Positions 53,318 to 62,516 of a stretch of 64,000 bases of DNA are shown here, one piece after another (within the stretch, counting starts at the first letter, position 1; each line of letters starts with the position of its first letter). The DNA is from JBFWNG01 sp050251195 (lineage in GTDB: Bacteria; Bdellovibrionota_B; Oligoflexia; Oligoflexales; Oligoflexaceae). The stretch covers positions 204,329 to 268,328 of the forward strand of contig JBFWNG010000006.1 in assembly GCA_050251195.1 (NCBI GenBank), in the 5' to 3' direction. The notes beneath the pieces were generated by a model. The model searched no databases and had not been told where the DNA came from. It saw only the letters and a list, made by a program, of their open reading frames with translations. A program made the translations under genes and the position numbers.

Positions 53318-54412
53318 ATGACGAACCACCCCTCATCTGAAAAACTGAAAGCGATCGATGTCGCGGTAGGAGCTATCGAGCGGCAATTTGGCAAAGGATC
53401 TATCATGCGCTTAGGCCAAGACAGCGCTAGAATGCCTGTGGAAGTCATCAGCACTGGCTCCTTATCCCTTGATATCGCGCTTGGAGTTGGCGGCATACCG
53501 CGTGGCCGTATCGTGGAAATCTACGGGCCGGAATCCAGCGGTAAGACAACTTTGACGCTCCATTTTGCAGCTGAAGTTCAAAAGACCGGCGGCGTCGCAG
53601 CGTTCGTTGACGCGGAGCACGCTCTCGACACCGCATATGCGGAGAAAATCGGCGTACGTCTCGACGAACTCCTCGTATCCCAACCCGACACAGGCGAACA
53701 GGCGCTCGAAATCGCCGACATGCTTGTGAACAGCGGAGCCGTTAACATCGTCATCATCGACTCCGTCGCAGCTCTTACGCCCAAAGCCGAAATCGAAGGC
53801 AACATGGGCGACCATCACGTGGGTCTCCAAGCACGTTTGATGTCGCAGGCATTACGTAAACTAACCGCCTCTGCTGCTAAAACAGGATGTACCGTCGTCT
53901 TCATCAACCAAATCCGAATGAAAATCGGCGTTATGTTCGGCAACCCCGAGACAACAACCGGCGGTAACGCATTGAAGTTTTACTCGTCCGTCCGTCTCGA
54001 CATTCGTCGCATCGCCTCTATTAAGCAAGCAGAGCAAGTGGTCGGCAACAGGGCAAAAGTAAAGGTCGTCAAAAACAAGGTGGCGGCACCGTTTAGAGAA
54101 GCCGAATTCGATATCATGTTCGGCGAAGGTATCTCCAAAATCGGCGACGTTCTCGATCTGGCCGCTCAAAAAGACATCGTCACCAAAGGCGGCAGCTGGT
54201 TCTCTTATAAAGATCAAAGATTAGGCCAAGGCCGGGAAAACACCAAAGACTTCCTCAAAGAGAACCCCAAGGTTCTTGAAGAGATCGAAGTAGAGTTAAT
54301 GAAGCTCTTCGGCCTTAAGCCACAAGCAAAGACCCCTGCTGCCGAAAAGGAAAAAGAAGAAGTAGTCGAAGAAATTTCTGCCGCTAAAAAGAAAGCGTCG
54401 AAGACTAAGTAA
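53318..54412 (+). CDS. recA: RecA recombinase
   Basis: 364 residues. The Walker A GPESSGKTT, the signature ALKFYSSVRLDIRR, the L2 loop region NPETTTGGNALKFY and the MKIGVMFG block are in order. RecA forms filaments on ssDNA, catalyses strand exchange and promotes LexA cleavage. The C-terminal tail is acidic/lysine-rich (KEKEEVVEEISAAKKKASKTK in two parts). AAAAGGAG precedes ATG at 53318. No obvious SOS box seen upstream. Confidence 0.97.
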   Translation: MTNHPSSEKLKAIDVAVGAIERQFGKGSIMRLGQDSARMPVEVISTGSLSLDIALGVGGIPRGRIVEIYGPESSGKTTLTLHFAAEVQKTGGVAAFVDAEHALDTAYAEKIGVRLDELLVSQPDTGEQALEIADMLVNSGAVNIVIIDSVAALTPKAEIEGNMGDHHVGLQARLMSQALRKLTASAAKTGCTVVFINQIRMKIGVMFGNPETTTGGNALKFYSSVRLDIRRIASIKQAEQVVGNRAKVKVVKNKVAAPFREAEFDIMFGEGISKIGDVLDLAAQKDIVTKGGSWFSYKDQRLGQGRENTKDFLKENPKVLEEIEVELMKLFGLKPQAKTPAAEKEKEEVVEEISAAKKKASKTK

Positions 54413-54430
54413 AAAAAACGAATCTCAAGC

Positions 54431-54461
54431 AAAAAGCCTAGCTCCAAGTGCTAGGCTTTTT
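54431..54461 (+). terminator. intrinsic terminator after recA
   Basis: AAAAAGCCTAG (54431-54441) pairs with CTAGGCTTTTT (54451-54461), loop CTCCAAGTG, followed by T-rich sequence. It is 18 bp past the recA stop and ends the transcript. Confidence 0.88.
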
Positions 54462-54514
54462 CTCGTCATCCTGAGCGGCACGCGTCATCCTGGGCCAATC
54501 TGCCAAACAAATAC

Positions 54515-54604
54515 CCTTTCAGCGTTTCCCAAACCTCAGCGTTTCCGCGATCTCTTAATTGAACGCGGAAGCGCGGAATAAAGGAAACGCTGAAGGAATT
54601 GTCC
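54515..54604. repeat. 90-bp dispersed palindromic repeat, copy B
   Basis: Nearly identical to copy A at 41531-41620; the two differ at about two positions. In this copy the outer arms (CAGCGTTTCC and GGAAACGCTG) pair perfectly. GCGAAGCGAAGGATC follows, and CGTCATCCTGAGCGG precedes at 54464. Confidence 0.88.
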
Positions 54605-54619
54605 GCGAAGCGAAGGATC

Positions 54620-55675
54620 TCACCCCTCAACAACGTGCCGTCCCCGGCCGCCGCCATCCCCTCTTCCGTGACCACCACGACCACCGCGGTCGCCGCCGCG
54701 GCCGTTACCATCGCGGTCGCCGCCGCGTCCATTACCATCGCGGTCGCCGCCGCGTCCGTTTCCGTCTCGATCGCCGCCGCGTCCATTACCATCGCGGTCG
54801 CCGCCGCGTCCGTTTCCGTCTCGATCGCCACCTCGGCCATCACCGTCTCGATCGCCACCTCGGCCATCACCGTCTCTATCGCCACCTCGGCCATCACCAT
54901 CTCTATCGCCACCTCGGCCATCACCGTCTCTATCGCCACCTCGGCCGTCGCCGTCTCTATCGCCACCTCGGCCGTCGCCGTCTCTATCGCCACCACGGCC
55001 ATCACGATCACGATCACGATCACGATCACGATCACGATCACGATCACGGTCATGGTCGCAATCTTGACGATTGCCGAATCGGCAATCTCTGTCCCTATCG
55101 CGATCCCTGTCTCTGTCGCAACCAAAACCCCGGCAATCTCTGTCTCTATCGTGATCCCTATCCCGATCCCTATCTCGATCCCTATCCCTATCCCTATCCC
55201 TATCCCTATCGCGATCTCTGTCACGATTGTTGCGGTCGCCAACTAAAACCACAACTTCCCGAACTTTCATTGTGCCCGTAAGTTGGATCTGCCACGGACC
55301 TTGGCCGTCGTCGTTGCGATTGGGATTGTCAAAGAAGATGGAGAAAAAAGAAAGCGCGCTCCCGTCATCGTAGTCTCGCGGAGCACCGCCTACCGTAAAG
55401 TAAGGGGTTTCACTGTTACCAATGCGCAAAGAGGCCAAGCCGTCGCCATCGTATGACTTCGCAACGAGCTCAACTCGATCTACGTCCCAACCAGCCAATT
55501 CGTTCATCGAATAACCAAGCTGGCGTACAATCTCTTGTTTCAAGAACAAGACGTTGCTGCCGGTATACTCAGTATCATAAAAATCCAAAATCAATTCGCG
55601 AGGCATACTGTAGGCGACGCTTCCGAAGATAAACGCTGCAGCGCTCAGAAATGCCGAAATAAGTCGACGTCTCAT
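54620..55675 (-). CDS. secreted low-complexity protein with RD runs and DRDG[DN]G repeats
   Basis: 351 residues from ATG 55675 (AAGGAG upstream). Signal peptide about 1-22 (LISAFLSAAAFIFGSVAYS). Then a 130-residue folded-looking, beta-rich domain (YDTEYTGSNVLFLKQEIVRQLGY and SYDGDGLASLRIGNSE). After it, RD dipeptide runs broken by CRGFGC and CRFGNRQDC, then 12 units of GGDRDG[D/N]GR and a Gly-rich tail. The unit fits a DxDx[DN]G calcium-loop pattern. The function is unknown; the repeats may bind calcium or act as a matrix protein. Confidence 0.68.
   Translation of the reverse strand: MRRRLISAFLSAAAFIFGSVAYSMPRELILDFYDTEYTGSNVLFLKQEIVRQLGYSMNELAGWDVDRVELVAKSYDGDGLASLRIGNSETPYFTVGGAPRDYDDGSALSFFSIFFDNPNRNDDGQGPWQIQLTGTMKVREVVVLVGDRNNRDRDRDRDRDRDRDRDRDRDRDRDHDRDRDCRGFGCDRDRDRDRDRDCRFGNRQDCDHDRDRDRDRDRDRDRDRDGRGGDRDGDGRGGDRDGDGRGGDRDGDGRGGDRDGDGRGGDRDGDGRGGDRDGDGRGGDRDGNGRGGDRDGNGRGGDRDGNGRGGDRDGNGRGGDRDGNGRGGDRGGRGGHGRGDGGGRGRHVVEG
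54698..55021. repeat. 12 x 27-bp coding minisatellite
   Basis: Twelve 27-bp units encode GGDRDG[D/N]GR in the minus frame: seven with Asp and five with Asn at the seventh position. Adjacent short runs of CGATCA and TATCCC (about 55005-55210) code for the RD dipeptides. Since all units are multiples of three, other frames remain open too but those are side effects. Confidence 0.85.
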
Positions 55676-55951
55676 TCTCTTGCTCCTTAAGATCGAAAAG
55701 TTGGTTAGAAAGTCGTTAGTATAGATATTAAGCAACAGTCGTGCCACAAAGTCGAGGGCAAAAAACCGCGCAAAACCGGCGCGGAAAATAAGAAAGGAAA
55801 ACAAGAACGGTTTAATTTTGGAGAAACAGTCAAAAACTTTTTCTTTTTTAAACCCGTCAAAACGACGGTGTGGGTATTTTATGAGATGAACTATTTCTCA
55901 TGTTCGTCACGTTGAGCGAAGCGAACCATCTCGATAGCTTACGATGACGCC

Positions 55952-58027
55952 CTATAAGGCCTCACTACCCCAAGAAAGACGAATCAAAATTACAGACGGT
56001 TTGGTCGGCGTCTCGGTTAGTATAACTTTCCAGGCCACTCTCTCATATTTGTCGGTTTCGACACCGTCTACAAAAACATGCCATTGGGCCGCCTCTGGGT
56101 CTTGCAACTTCGCCGATCGCAGTTCGAACTCGGTTAAAATAGATTCGTAATCATAGGCAACGTGAATTTGTTTCAGGTTCTCATCAAACGCGCAGTTTTG
56201 GATGATGAGCGTGCTCTTGTCCACGACTTGAGAATTCTCACATATGGTGTTCTGTCCGTCCGATATCACAACATTGCCTGCCAGCGGCGTATGCGGCAAA
56301 GTCACGACGAGGTCGTCACGATTGATGTTGTCAAATTCAATCGTTATCTTTCGTCCGTCTTGAAATTCATGATCGGCAATCGTCACCCAGCCCGTAGTGT
56401 AGGCAAAATCAACCTCTGCGCCCGTGCTGTCATACACTCGTAAACTATCCTCCGTGCCAGGAGTTACGTTCAGCGGGTATTTGGTGATCGCTGTCCCGCC
56501 AACCGCATAAGCAGCCGAAATCTCCGCTCCGTCGGTTGGGGCCTCCGAGAACAAGATGCGATTCTGCGCGTCCACCGTGAACTTGGTGGTCGCAACTCCG
56601 TTCACCGTAACCTTGAGCGAGTTGCGGTAAGGTTTGTCACCCAGTGAAAATTGAGTCGAAAGCGGTTTGTCTTCTCGATAGTCGATTTTAATTTTAGCCC
56701 GGGGCTTCGGCATGTTGGCAAATACGACTTGTTTTGCCATTGGGTCGACCTGGTATAGACCAGGCTTAACGATGGCGTCGTCGACGCTCACTGTAAGCGA
56801 TTTAGGATCAAACGCGTTTGTCAGAGCGAAACGCACTTTCATCTCCTGACCGTTGTATCGATAGGAGAATCGAACTCGCGAACCGGCCTTTGGCGCCTCG
56901 CTAAAAGACACAACCCGGCCTGTCACGGTATAACCCGTCGAGATTTCTTTGCCGTCCACAATTACTTTTAACGTGCCAATGTCAGGGGTGTCGCGAAGTG
57001 TGAATTTCCGCGACAAAATTACGCCGATGTCGCTCGAAATCCTGCTGAGGGTGTCGGAATAGTCGGCATCACATACGGAGCCCCAGTGCCCAGAGGTTGC
57101 ATCCACCAATTCGCTGTATATGGGAGCCCTTCGCTCACCGGTCGCGCATTCGCTTTGATCCATGCTAGGATGCCAAAAAATACCGTACACTCGGGCGTTC
57201 ACGCCAACCTCGCGCATCGATGCCAGATAATCCGTCAGGTAACTTGCTTTAGCATACGGTTTGCCTTTACAGCCTTCCCCGTCGCTGCAGTTGTCTTCGT
57301 CGCTGACAATGAGAACGGCCAGAGTAGATTGTTCGCGAAGCCAATTTCCCGTGAAACACTGACCTTCCAAGGCTCTGCGTGCCGCAAGAATTCCCTGCTC
57401 GTTGTTGCTGCCGTCCGTTCCGACGTTAACGGCGTTTGCAAATTTTGTTTCTTGATCCGGGTCGCTCGGCTGGATCAGTGAAAAGTTGCAACGATCGGCA
57501 TCCGTTGTCACGACCCCAATCTGCCAGTCGCTATTACCCAAATAACTGAGCAGAGGTTTCAATTTTGTTGCAAGGTTGCGTTGTTCTTCCTTCATGGAAC
57601 TCGAATTATCAACGACGACGACCACGTCGAGAGCCTTCGCTACCCCTTGTTCAAATTCTTCGACAGCCGCATCTCCCGAAAACCCTTGATAGTAGATATC
57701 GCTAAAGCGTTCGCGTTGAACTTGCTTAAATTCTTTCTTCTTCGCAATCTTTTCGCGTTGGAGTTCAATTCCGGATTGAATTGTCTTTGAGTTCAAATCG
57801 GAAACCACTTTGTCCTGTTGAACGACGTGGCTGTCAAAGGAAAATTCTTCTTGTGAACCTTCCTTCATGTTGTCACTACCGTTCACATCGTCGCCATCGT
57901 TCGCGGCGTCGCTGCCGTTGACATTCGGATCGGCTTTTTCCCGAGTAATGAAACGAGGGGGCTGCTCGTCGCAAGCCGTTATCGACAGAACCATGGTCGT
58001 AAATAGAATGAACCATCCCTTGCTCAT
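55952..58027 (-). CDS. VWA-domain lipoprotein with tandem beta repeats
   Basis: 691 residues. Lipobox LSITAC (Cys19). A VWA domain (about 135-340) has the MIDAS VVDNSSSM and a later DEDNCSDGEGC insertion. From about 350 on there are about four tandem 75-90-residue beta repeats, each with a strand like LKVTVNGV or VIVDGKEI and a segment like ILFSEAPTDGA. This looks like an outer-membrane surface adhesin or sensor. It stands alone; the next gene upstream is an ABC permease 103 bp away. Confidence 0.8.
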   Translation of the reverse strand: MSKGWFILFTTMVLSITACDEQPPRFITREKADPNVNGSDAANDGDDVNGSDNMKEGSQEEFSFDSHVVQQDKVVSDLNSKTIQSGIELQREKIAKKKEFKQVQRERFSDIYYQGFSGDAAVEEFEQGVAKALDVVVVVDNSSSMKEEQRNLATKLKPLLSYLGNSDWQIGVVTTDADRCNFSLIQPSDPDQETKFANAVNVGTDGSNNEQGILAARRALEGQCFTGNWLREQSTLAVLIVSDEDNCSDGEGCKGKPYAKASYLTDYLASMREVGVNARVYGIFWHPSMDQSECATGERRAPIYSELVDATSGHWGSVCDADYSDTLSRISSDIGVILSRKFTLRDTPDIGTLKVIVDGKEISTGYTVTGRVVSFSEAPKAGSRVRFSYRYNGQEMKVRFALTNAFDPKSLTVSVDDAIVKPGLYQVDPMAKQVVFANMPKPRAKIKIDYREDKPLSTQFSLGDKPYRNSLKVTVNGVATTKFTVDAQNRILFSEAPTDGAEISAAYAVGGTAITKYPLNVTPGTEDSLRVYDSTGAEVDFAYTTGWVTIADHEFQDGRKITIEFDNINRDDLVVTLPHTPLAGNVVISDGQNTICENSQVVDKSTLIIQNCAFDENLKQIHVAYDYESILTEFELRSAKLQDPEAAQWHVFVDGVETDKYERVAWKVILTETPTKPSVILIRLSWGSEAL

Positions 58028-58129
58028 AATTCTTACCTCGTAAAATAGGTCTAGTAAGAATCGTTTCGACCCGATTGGAAAATTCTTAATTGAATTGAAG
58101 CTATCAAGTTGATTTTACGCAGGTATTTA

Positions 58130-59833
58130 TCAGGATCGGAACAGTTCGCCCATCCGTTTGCCCAGAATCAGCGACGCTATAAGAATACAAAGTGTGAGGA
58201 TGCACATTGCGATAATACCAAGAGCGCTTGCTACGAACTCGCCCGATCCGTGTTCTAGAAACAAGGAATAGATCGCCTTTGTGAGCGGATAGAATCTATC
58301 CTTCATGGCCAAGATCAAACTATCGGAAACGTCAAGCATGGCGTACGCAAAGCACAAGAGCGCGCCAGCGATCAGGTTGGCGGTGACGAGCGGTATAGTG
58401 ATTCGTCGCAAGGTGTGAAATCGCGACGCCCCAAATGTAGCGGAAGCCTCCTCCAACGATACACTCGTCTGCTGCAAACCGGCAGATGCCGACCGTACCA
58501 TAAACGGCAAGCGACGAATGGAATAGGCAACAACGAGCAATACCGTCGGATTGGCAAGCGGATCCAAAATCGTGTTGCTATAGGTAATAACGTAACCAAA
58601 CGCTAAAACAATTCCCGGCAATGCCAGCGGGATCATGCACAAGCTGTCCAACGCGCCCGAAAAGGGAATAAGTTTACGCACAACGACATAGGCCACAAGG
58701 AGCCCAAGGATAATGTCGACCGTTACCGACAAACTGGAGAAGAACAAGCTGTTTTCAATTCCAATCGCCGAAAGACTCCCCGTAAGCGCCATCCGGTAAT
58801 GTTCGAGCGTGTAGTTTTCGGGGAGTATGGTCATGAACCAGTTGTCGCTCAGACTCGTTATCAACACGGAAATGTGTGGAATCAGCGCAAACAACGTCAC
58901 GGCGCCGAGAACAAACCAAATTCCCAATGTCCCCAAAGCCGATGCGCGCTGCTGCGGATTCGTGACGTGGCCACGCGCCAGCATCTGGTATTTTTTCTCG
59001 TTCAGGGTCATGCGGGACAACAGAAAGAACGTTACTGTAATGAGAATGACCACAAACACCATGGCATAACCAACGGGGTTCTCATTGACGTCTGTCACCA
59101 TGTTAAAAATCCGAACCGGGATGGTATCGTGGTAGCCCACGAGTAGCGGCGTTCCGAGGTCCGTAAGCGCCCATATGAATACTATGATAGCACCGGCGAA
59201 GTATCCCGGCCGGGATAGAGGCCATATGATGTTAAGATATCGCTTCCACCGACTCGCGCCCAACGTAACGGCGATTTCCTCCATGCTGGGATCTATGTTG
59301 GCAAGCGCCGCACTGAGATTAAGATACATGATCGGATAGAGATGCAGAACTTCGAGAACGACGACGGCCCAGAACATGTTCTGGCCTCCAAGCCAATCGA
59401 TGGGCATGTCGGTCCAGCCCCACTCCATGAGCAGTTGGTTGACGGAACCCCGTCGTGAAAAAAAGCGTTGTACGCCAATCGCACCTACAAATGGCGGCAT
59501 TACCATAGGCACAAGCACAAGCCCTGAAAGCAATCCCTTTAAAGGAAAGATATAACGCGTGCTAATAAGCGCCAAAGGCAAAGCAACGATCGTCGCTAAC
59601 ACTGTCGTCGCAATCCCGATCATTATGCTGTTGCCAATCGCGTCAACTTGAAGATCGTTGCTGAAGAGCAATGAGAAATATTCCAAACTAAACTTCGAGT
59701 CGACGATAAACGCTTTCGAAGTGATCAATCCGACGGGCAAAACCAGAAAGAAAAACAACACCGCAAGAATTGCGGCAAGGGTCGCGTAACCCATAGTCTT
59801 AGAGGCGATTTGTTTTGTCTGTCCTAGAATCAC
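58130..59833 (-). CDS. ABC transporter permease, Fbp type (fused double permease)
   Basis: 567 residues, about 12 TM helices in two BPD_transp halves, each with an EAA-type loop (EEIAVTLGASRWKRYLNIIWPLSRPG and EEASATFGASRFHTLRRITIPLV). This double permease is typical of ferric-iron (FbpB) and related importers. It is the third gene of an operon with the ATPase and substrate-binding genes upstream. Confidence 0.9.
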   Translation of the reverse strand: MILGQTKQIASKTMGYATLAAILAVLFFFLVLPVGLITSKAFIVDSKFSLEYFSLLFSNDLQVDAIGNSIMIGIATTVLATIVALPLALISTRYIFPLKGLLSGLVLVPMVMPPFVGAIGVQRFFSRRGSVNQLLMEWGWTDMPIDWLGGQNMFWAVVVLEVLHLYPIMYLNLSAALANIDPSMEEIAVTLGASRWKRYLNIIWPLSRPGYFAGAIIVFIWALTDLGTPLLVGYHDTIPVRIFNMVTDVNENPVGYAMVFVVILITVTFFLLSRMTLNEKKYQMLARGHVTNPQQRASALGTLGIWFVLGAVTLFALIPHISVLITSLSDNWFMTILPENYTLEHYRMALTGSLSAIGIENSLFFSSLSVTVDIILGLLVAYVVVRKLIPFSGALDSLCMIPLALPGIVLAFGYVITYSNTILDPLANPTVLLVVAYSIRRLPFMVRSASAGLQQTSVSLEEASATFGASRFHTLRRITIPLVTANLIAGALLCFAYAMLDVSDSLILAMKDRFYPLTKAIYSLFLEHGSGEFVASALGIIAMCILTLCILIASLILGKRMGELFRS

Positions 59834-59852
59834 AGGTTTCGCCTTGTTGTTT

Positions 59853-60944
59853 TTAGGTCAAAGATCCCACATCGCTATCGTGCGCGAGAAGCAAAACGTC
59901 TTTGATTCCTACGGAACAGCGAACTTTATCGCCTTTTTTAACGTTATAGTCGGGAACGTGAAAGAGGTTTACCTTGATCGACTCGTCACCGCCGTGAAGC
60001 ATGATTTGTTCAGATTCGCCCAAATATATGCTTTTGTCCCACGTCGCGGAAAACGAATTTTCTCCCGAAACCTTTTCGCCAAAATCTATCCTAACCGCTT
60101 CGGGACGAATAGAAAGCATAACCTTGTCATTGACTCGAATATCGCTGATCTCCGAATTGCATAAGAAGGTCCCAAGGGTCGTTTCAACTTTATGCGCCTT
60201 GCCGTCTTTGCCGAGATAGGTTCCCGTCAAGAGGTTCGTCTCTCCGATGAAGCTTGCGATAAACGGTGTTCTTGGCCGATGATAAACAGCTTTGGGAGTG
60301 TCGGTTTGCGTAAGAACACCGGCGCGCATAACGGAAATCTCTGTTCCCATCGACAGAGCTTCCTTTTGATCGTGCGTGACGTACACGGTTGTGAGCTTGG
60401 TTTTTTCGTGAATACGGAGAATGTTCTCGCGCATTTCAAGGCGCAGCTTGGCATCCAGATTGGACAGCGGCTCGTCGAGAAGGAGAACATTCGGCCGAAT
60501 CGCGAGCGCGCGCGCAAGCGCGACTCGTTGCTGTTGTCCCCCGGAAAGCTGGCCGGGATAACGATCGACGAATCGATCCAGTTGTGTGATTTGCAAGACG
60601 TCGGCGACCTTGTCCGCTATCTCGGCCTTGTTCATCTTCCGAAGTTTTAGACCAAACTCAATATTCTTGCGCACTGTCATATGCGGCCATAAGGCATAAT
60701 TTTGGAATACCATGCCGATTCCGCGTTCAGCCGCAGGCATATTCGTAACGTCTTTGCTCCCAAAGAAAATCTTGCCGCCCGTCGGCTTTTCCAATCCCGC
60801 CAACATGCGTAGCGTGGTGGTTTTGCCACAACCCGAAGGCCCCAACAAGAAATGCAAAGCCCCGTCCTTGATGGTCAGGTCAAGATCCTTGACGGCATAC
60901 ACGCTGCCGTATCGCTTTTCTATATTTTTAAATACAACTTCCAT
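59853..60944 (-). CDS. ABC transporter ATP-binding protein, Fbp/Pot type
   Basis: 363 residues. Walker A GPSGCGKTT (about 35-43), the signature LSGGQQQR, Walker B LLLDEPLSNLD, H-loop THDQKEA, and a C-terminal TOBE regulatory domain (about 270-360). It energises the double permease immediately downstream (19 bp). Confidence 0.93.
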   Translation of the reverse strand: MEVVFKNIEKRYGSVYAVKDLDLTIKDGALHFLLGPSGCGKTTTLRMLAGLEKPTGGKIFFGSKDVTNMPAAERGIGMVFQNYALWPHMTVRKNIEFGLKLRKMNKAEIADKVADVLQITQLDRFVDRYPGQLSGGQQQRVALARALAIRPNVLLLDEPLSNLDAKLRLEMRENILRIHEKTKLTTVYVTHDQKEALSMGTEISVMRAGVLTQTDTPKAVYHRPRTPFIASFIGETNLLTGTYLGKDGKAHKVETTLGTFLCNSEISDIRVNDKVMLSIRPEAVRIDFGEKVSGENSFSATWDKSIYLGESEQIMLHGGDESIKVNLFHVPDYNVKKGDKVRCSVGIKDVLLLAHDSDVGSLT

Positions 60945-60947
60945 AAT

Positions 60948-62252
60948 TTAGTGCGAAGCAATTCCACTGTATTTCTTCTTCGCGAAAGACACCCATTCGT
61001 TAATTTTTTTGTTGCGGAATACGTCGTCTCCCCATTTCGCAGAAAGCCCTTCAAATTCTTTTTCTGTAACGGGAAGCTTGGCAATTTCCGCCAGTGCAGC
61101 CTCGGGATTTTTTTGCTTCTGTGCGGCTTGCCACGCTTTCTTCAGATCCTCATGAGTGTCGACAAACAAAGCGCCGAAGAGATCGTTGAAAACTTCACGA
61201 TGGCGAGCCACGTCTTCAACATCGTAGTTGAAAAATTGATTGCCAACGAACGGGTTGTCGCTCGTTAACCTTTTGCCTTCCGTGTCTTTGTATGTCTTAG
61301 TATTGATGGCCATTCGTCCCAATGTGGAACGATCGGGACCGTCCGGCTGGCCTTTAGCGAGAACGAGAAGTTTCTGTCCCTCGTTGCTGAGAACAAAATC
61401 AACAAAACGTTGCGCCACTTTCTCGTTGGGAGCGCCCTTAAGAATAGCGATGGGATCCGGATCCAGAATCGTTTGCCCTTTTGGAAGGATAAATCCCAGA
61501 TTGTTTTCGCCAAGATCTCCAATCTTGGCTAAGGCGTAAAAATCTATAGCCATCGCCGCCGCAACGTCCCCCGACACCACGGCTTTGATTGGATCGGAGC
61601 TTGAATGCGTAAACGTCTTGGTGTTGGCGCTGATTTTGGTGAGTTGCTTCCAGCCTTCGTCCCAGCCCAAGCTTTTAATAATAATAGTATTCATAGTATT
61701 GGCCGTACCCGAACGTCGAGGATCGGTCGAAGAAACGTTGCCAAAATACTTGAAGTCGCCCAAATCCGCCCAAGTCGCCGGCTCTTTAAGACCGTCAAAC
61801 TTGAGAATCTTTTTATTATAGAAAATGCCAAAAGAAGAGATCGCCGAGGCGAACCACGTTTTTTGCTTGTCGTAAAGATTAACGCCCGAAGCCTTCGCGG
61901 GAACTTCACCGTTCTTCACGGTCTCGGGAGTGTAGGACTCCAGTAACTTGCTTTGGTTCAGCTCTATGAAAGCTGTGGCGCCGCCGCCCCAAAAAATATC
62001 GATGCCGCTTGTCTTTGCATTCTGGTCAAATTTGGACTTCACGAACCGAACGTCGTCCGAAGTTCCGCCTTGGTCCAGCCAATCGACTTTGACTTGCTCT
62101 TTATAAGTCTTTTGATACCACCCTTCAAACTTTGGGACGTATTCTTCCTGAATGGATTTGCGATGCGGTGAAATAATCACGAGTTTGTTGGCAGCAAACG
62201 CCGCAGAACTCATACTCAAGGCGAGAGCCCAAACCAGTGCTTTCCAAGCCAT
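60948..62252 (-). CDS. ABC transporter substrate-binding protein, Fbp-like
   Basis: 434 residues from ATG 62252 (GGAG upstream; longer start unlikely). Signal peptide about 1-22 (ALVWALALSMSSAAFA). Then an SBP fold: NKLVIISPHRKSIQEEYVPKFEGWY, GIDIFWGGGATAF, SSDPIKAVVSGDVAAAMAIDFY. The substrate could be ferric iron or a related ligand; the characteristic Tyr pair of FbpA could not be confirmed. It heads the ABC operon. The gene ends 3 bp before the ATPase start. Confidence 0.88.
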   Translation of the reverse strand: MAWKALVWALALSMSSAAFAANKLVIISPHRKSIQEEYVPKFEGWYQKTYKEQVKVDWLDQGGTSDDVRFVKSKFDQNAKTSGIDIFWGGGATAFIELNQSKLLESYTPETVKNGEVPAKASGVNLYDKQKTWFASAISSFGIFYNKKILKFDGLKEPATWADLGDFKYFGNVSSTDPRRSGTANTMNTIIIKSLGWDEGWKQLTKISANTKTFTHSSSDPIKAVVSGDVAAAMAIDFYALAKIGDLGENNLGFILPKGQTILDPDPIAILKGAPNEKVAQRFVDFVLSNEGQKLLVLAKGQPDGPDRSTLGRMAINTKTYKDTEGKRLTSDNPFVGNQFFNYDVEDVARHREVFNDLFGALFVDTHEDLKKAWQAAQKQKNPEAALAEIAKLPVTEKEFEGLSAKWGDDVFRNKKINEWVSFAKKKYSGIASH

Positions 62253-62334
62253 CTTTTGCTCCACTATAACGGTTACATGGAAAAAGCATAATACTTGGGA
62301 AGACGAAAGGCGCAAGGACTTTTATCCCCCCTCA

Positions 62335-62516
62335 CGTCATCCTCCTAGCAACCCCGTCATCCTGAACAAGGCCCGAGCAAGGCCGCGCCATCCTGAACGA
62401 AGTCCGTCATCCTGAACAAAAAGCCCCTTATCCTGAGCGAAAAGCCCGTCATCCTGAACAAAAAGCCTCTCATCCTGAGCGAAAAGCCCGTCATCCTGAG
62501 CGAAGCGAAGGATCTT
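62335..62516. repeat. array of GTCATCCTGA-type repeats
   Basis: At least eight imperfect copies of CGTCATCCTGAACAAAAAGC or CGTCATCCTGAGCGAAAAGC, the last five at exactly 21-bp steps, ending in GTCATCCTGAGCGAAGCGAAGGATC. Relatives occur at 8461-8560, 54462-54490, 55905 and elsewhere here. The lpxB stop codon lies inside the array. No unique spacers, so not CRISPR. Confidence 0.88.

Noticed and set aside
54559..55281. Plus-strand frames opposite the RD-repeat protein
   Set aside because: No RBS or signal, low-complexity translation, and explained by the coding minisatellite on the minus strand.
62335..62516. CRISPR-like regular repeats
   Set aside because: Units are directly joined with no unique spacers and no cas genes are nearby.
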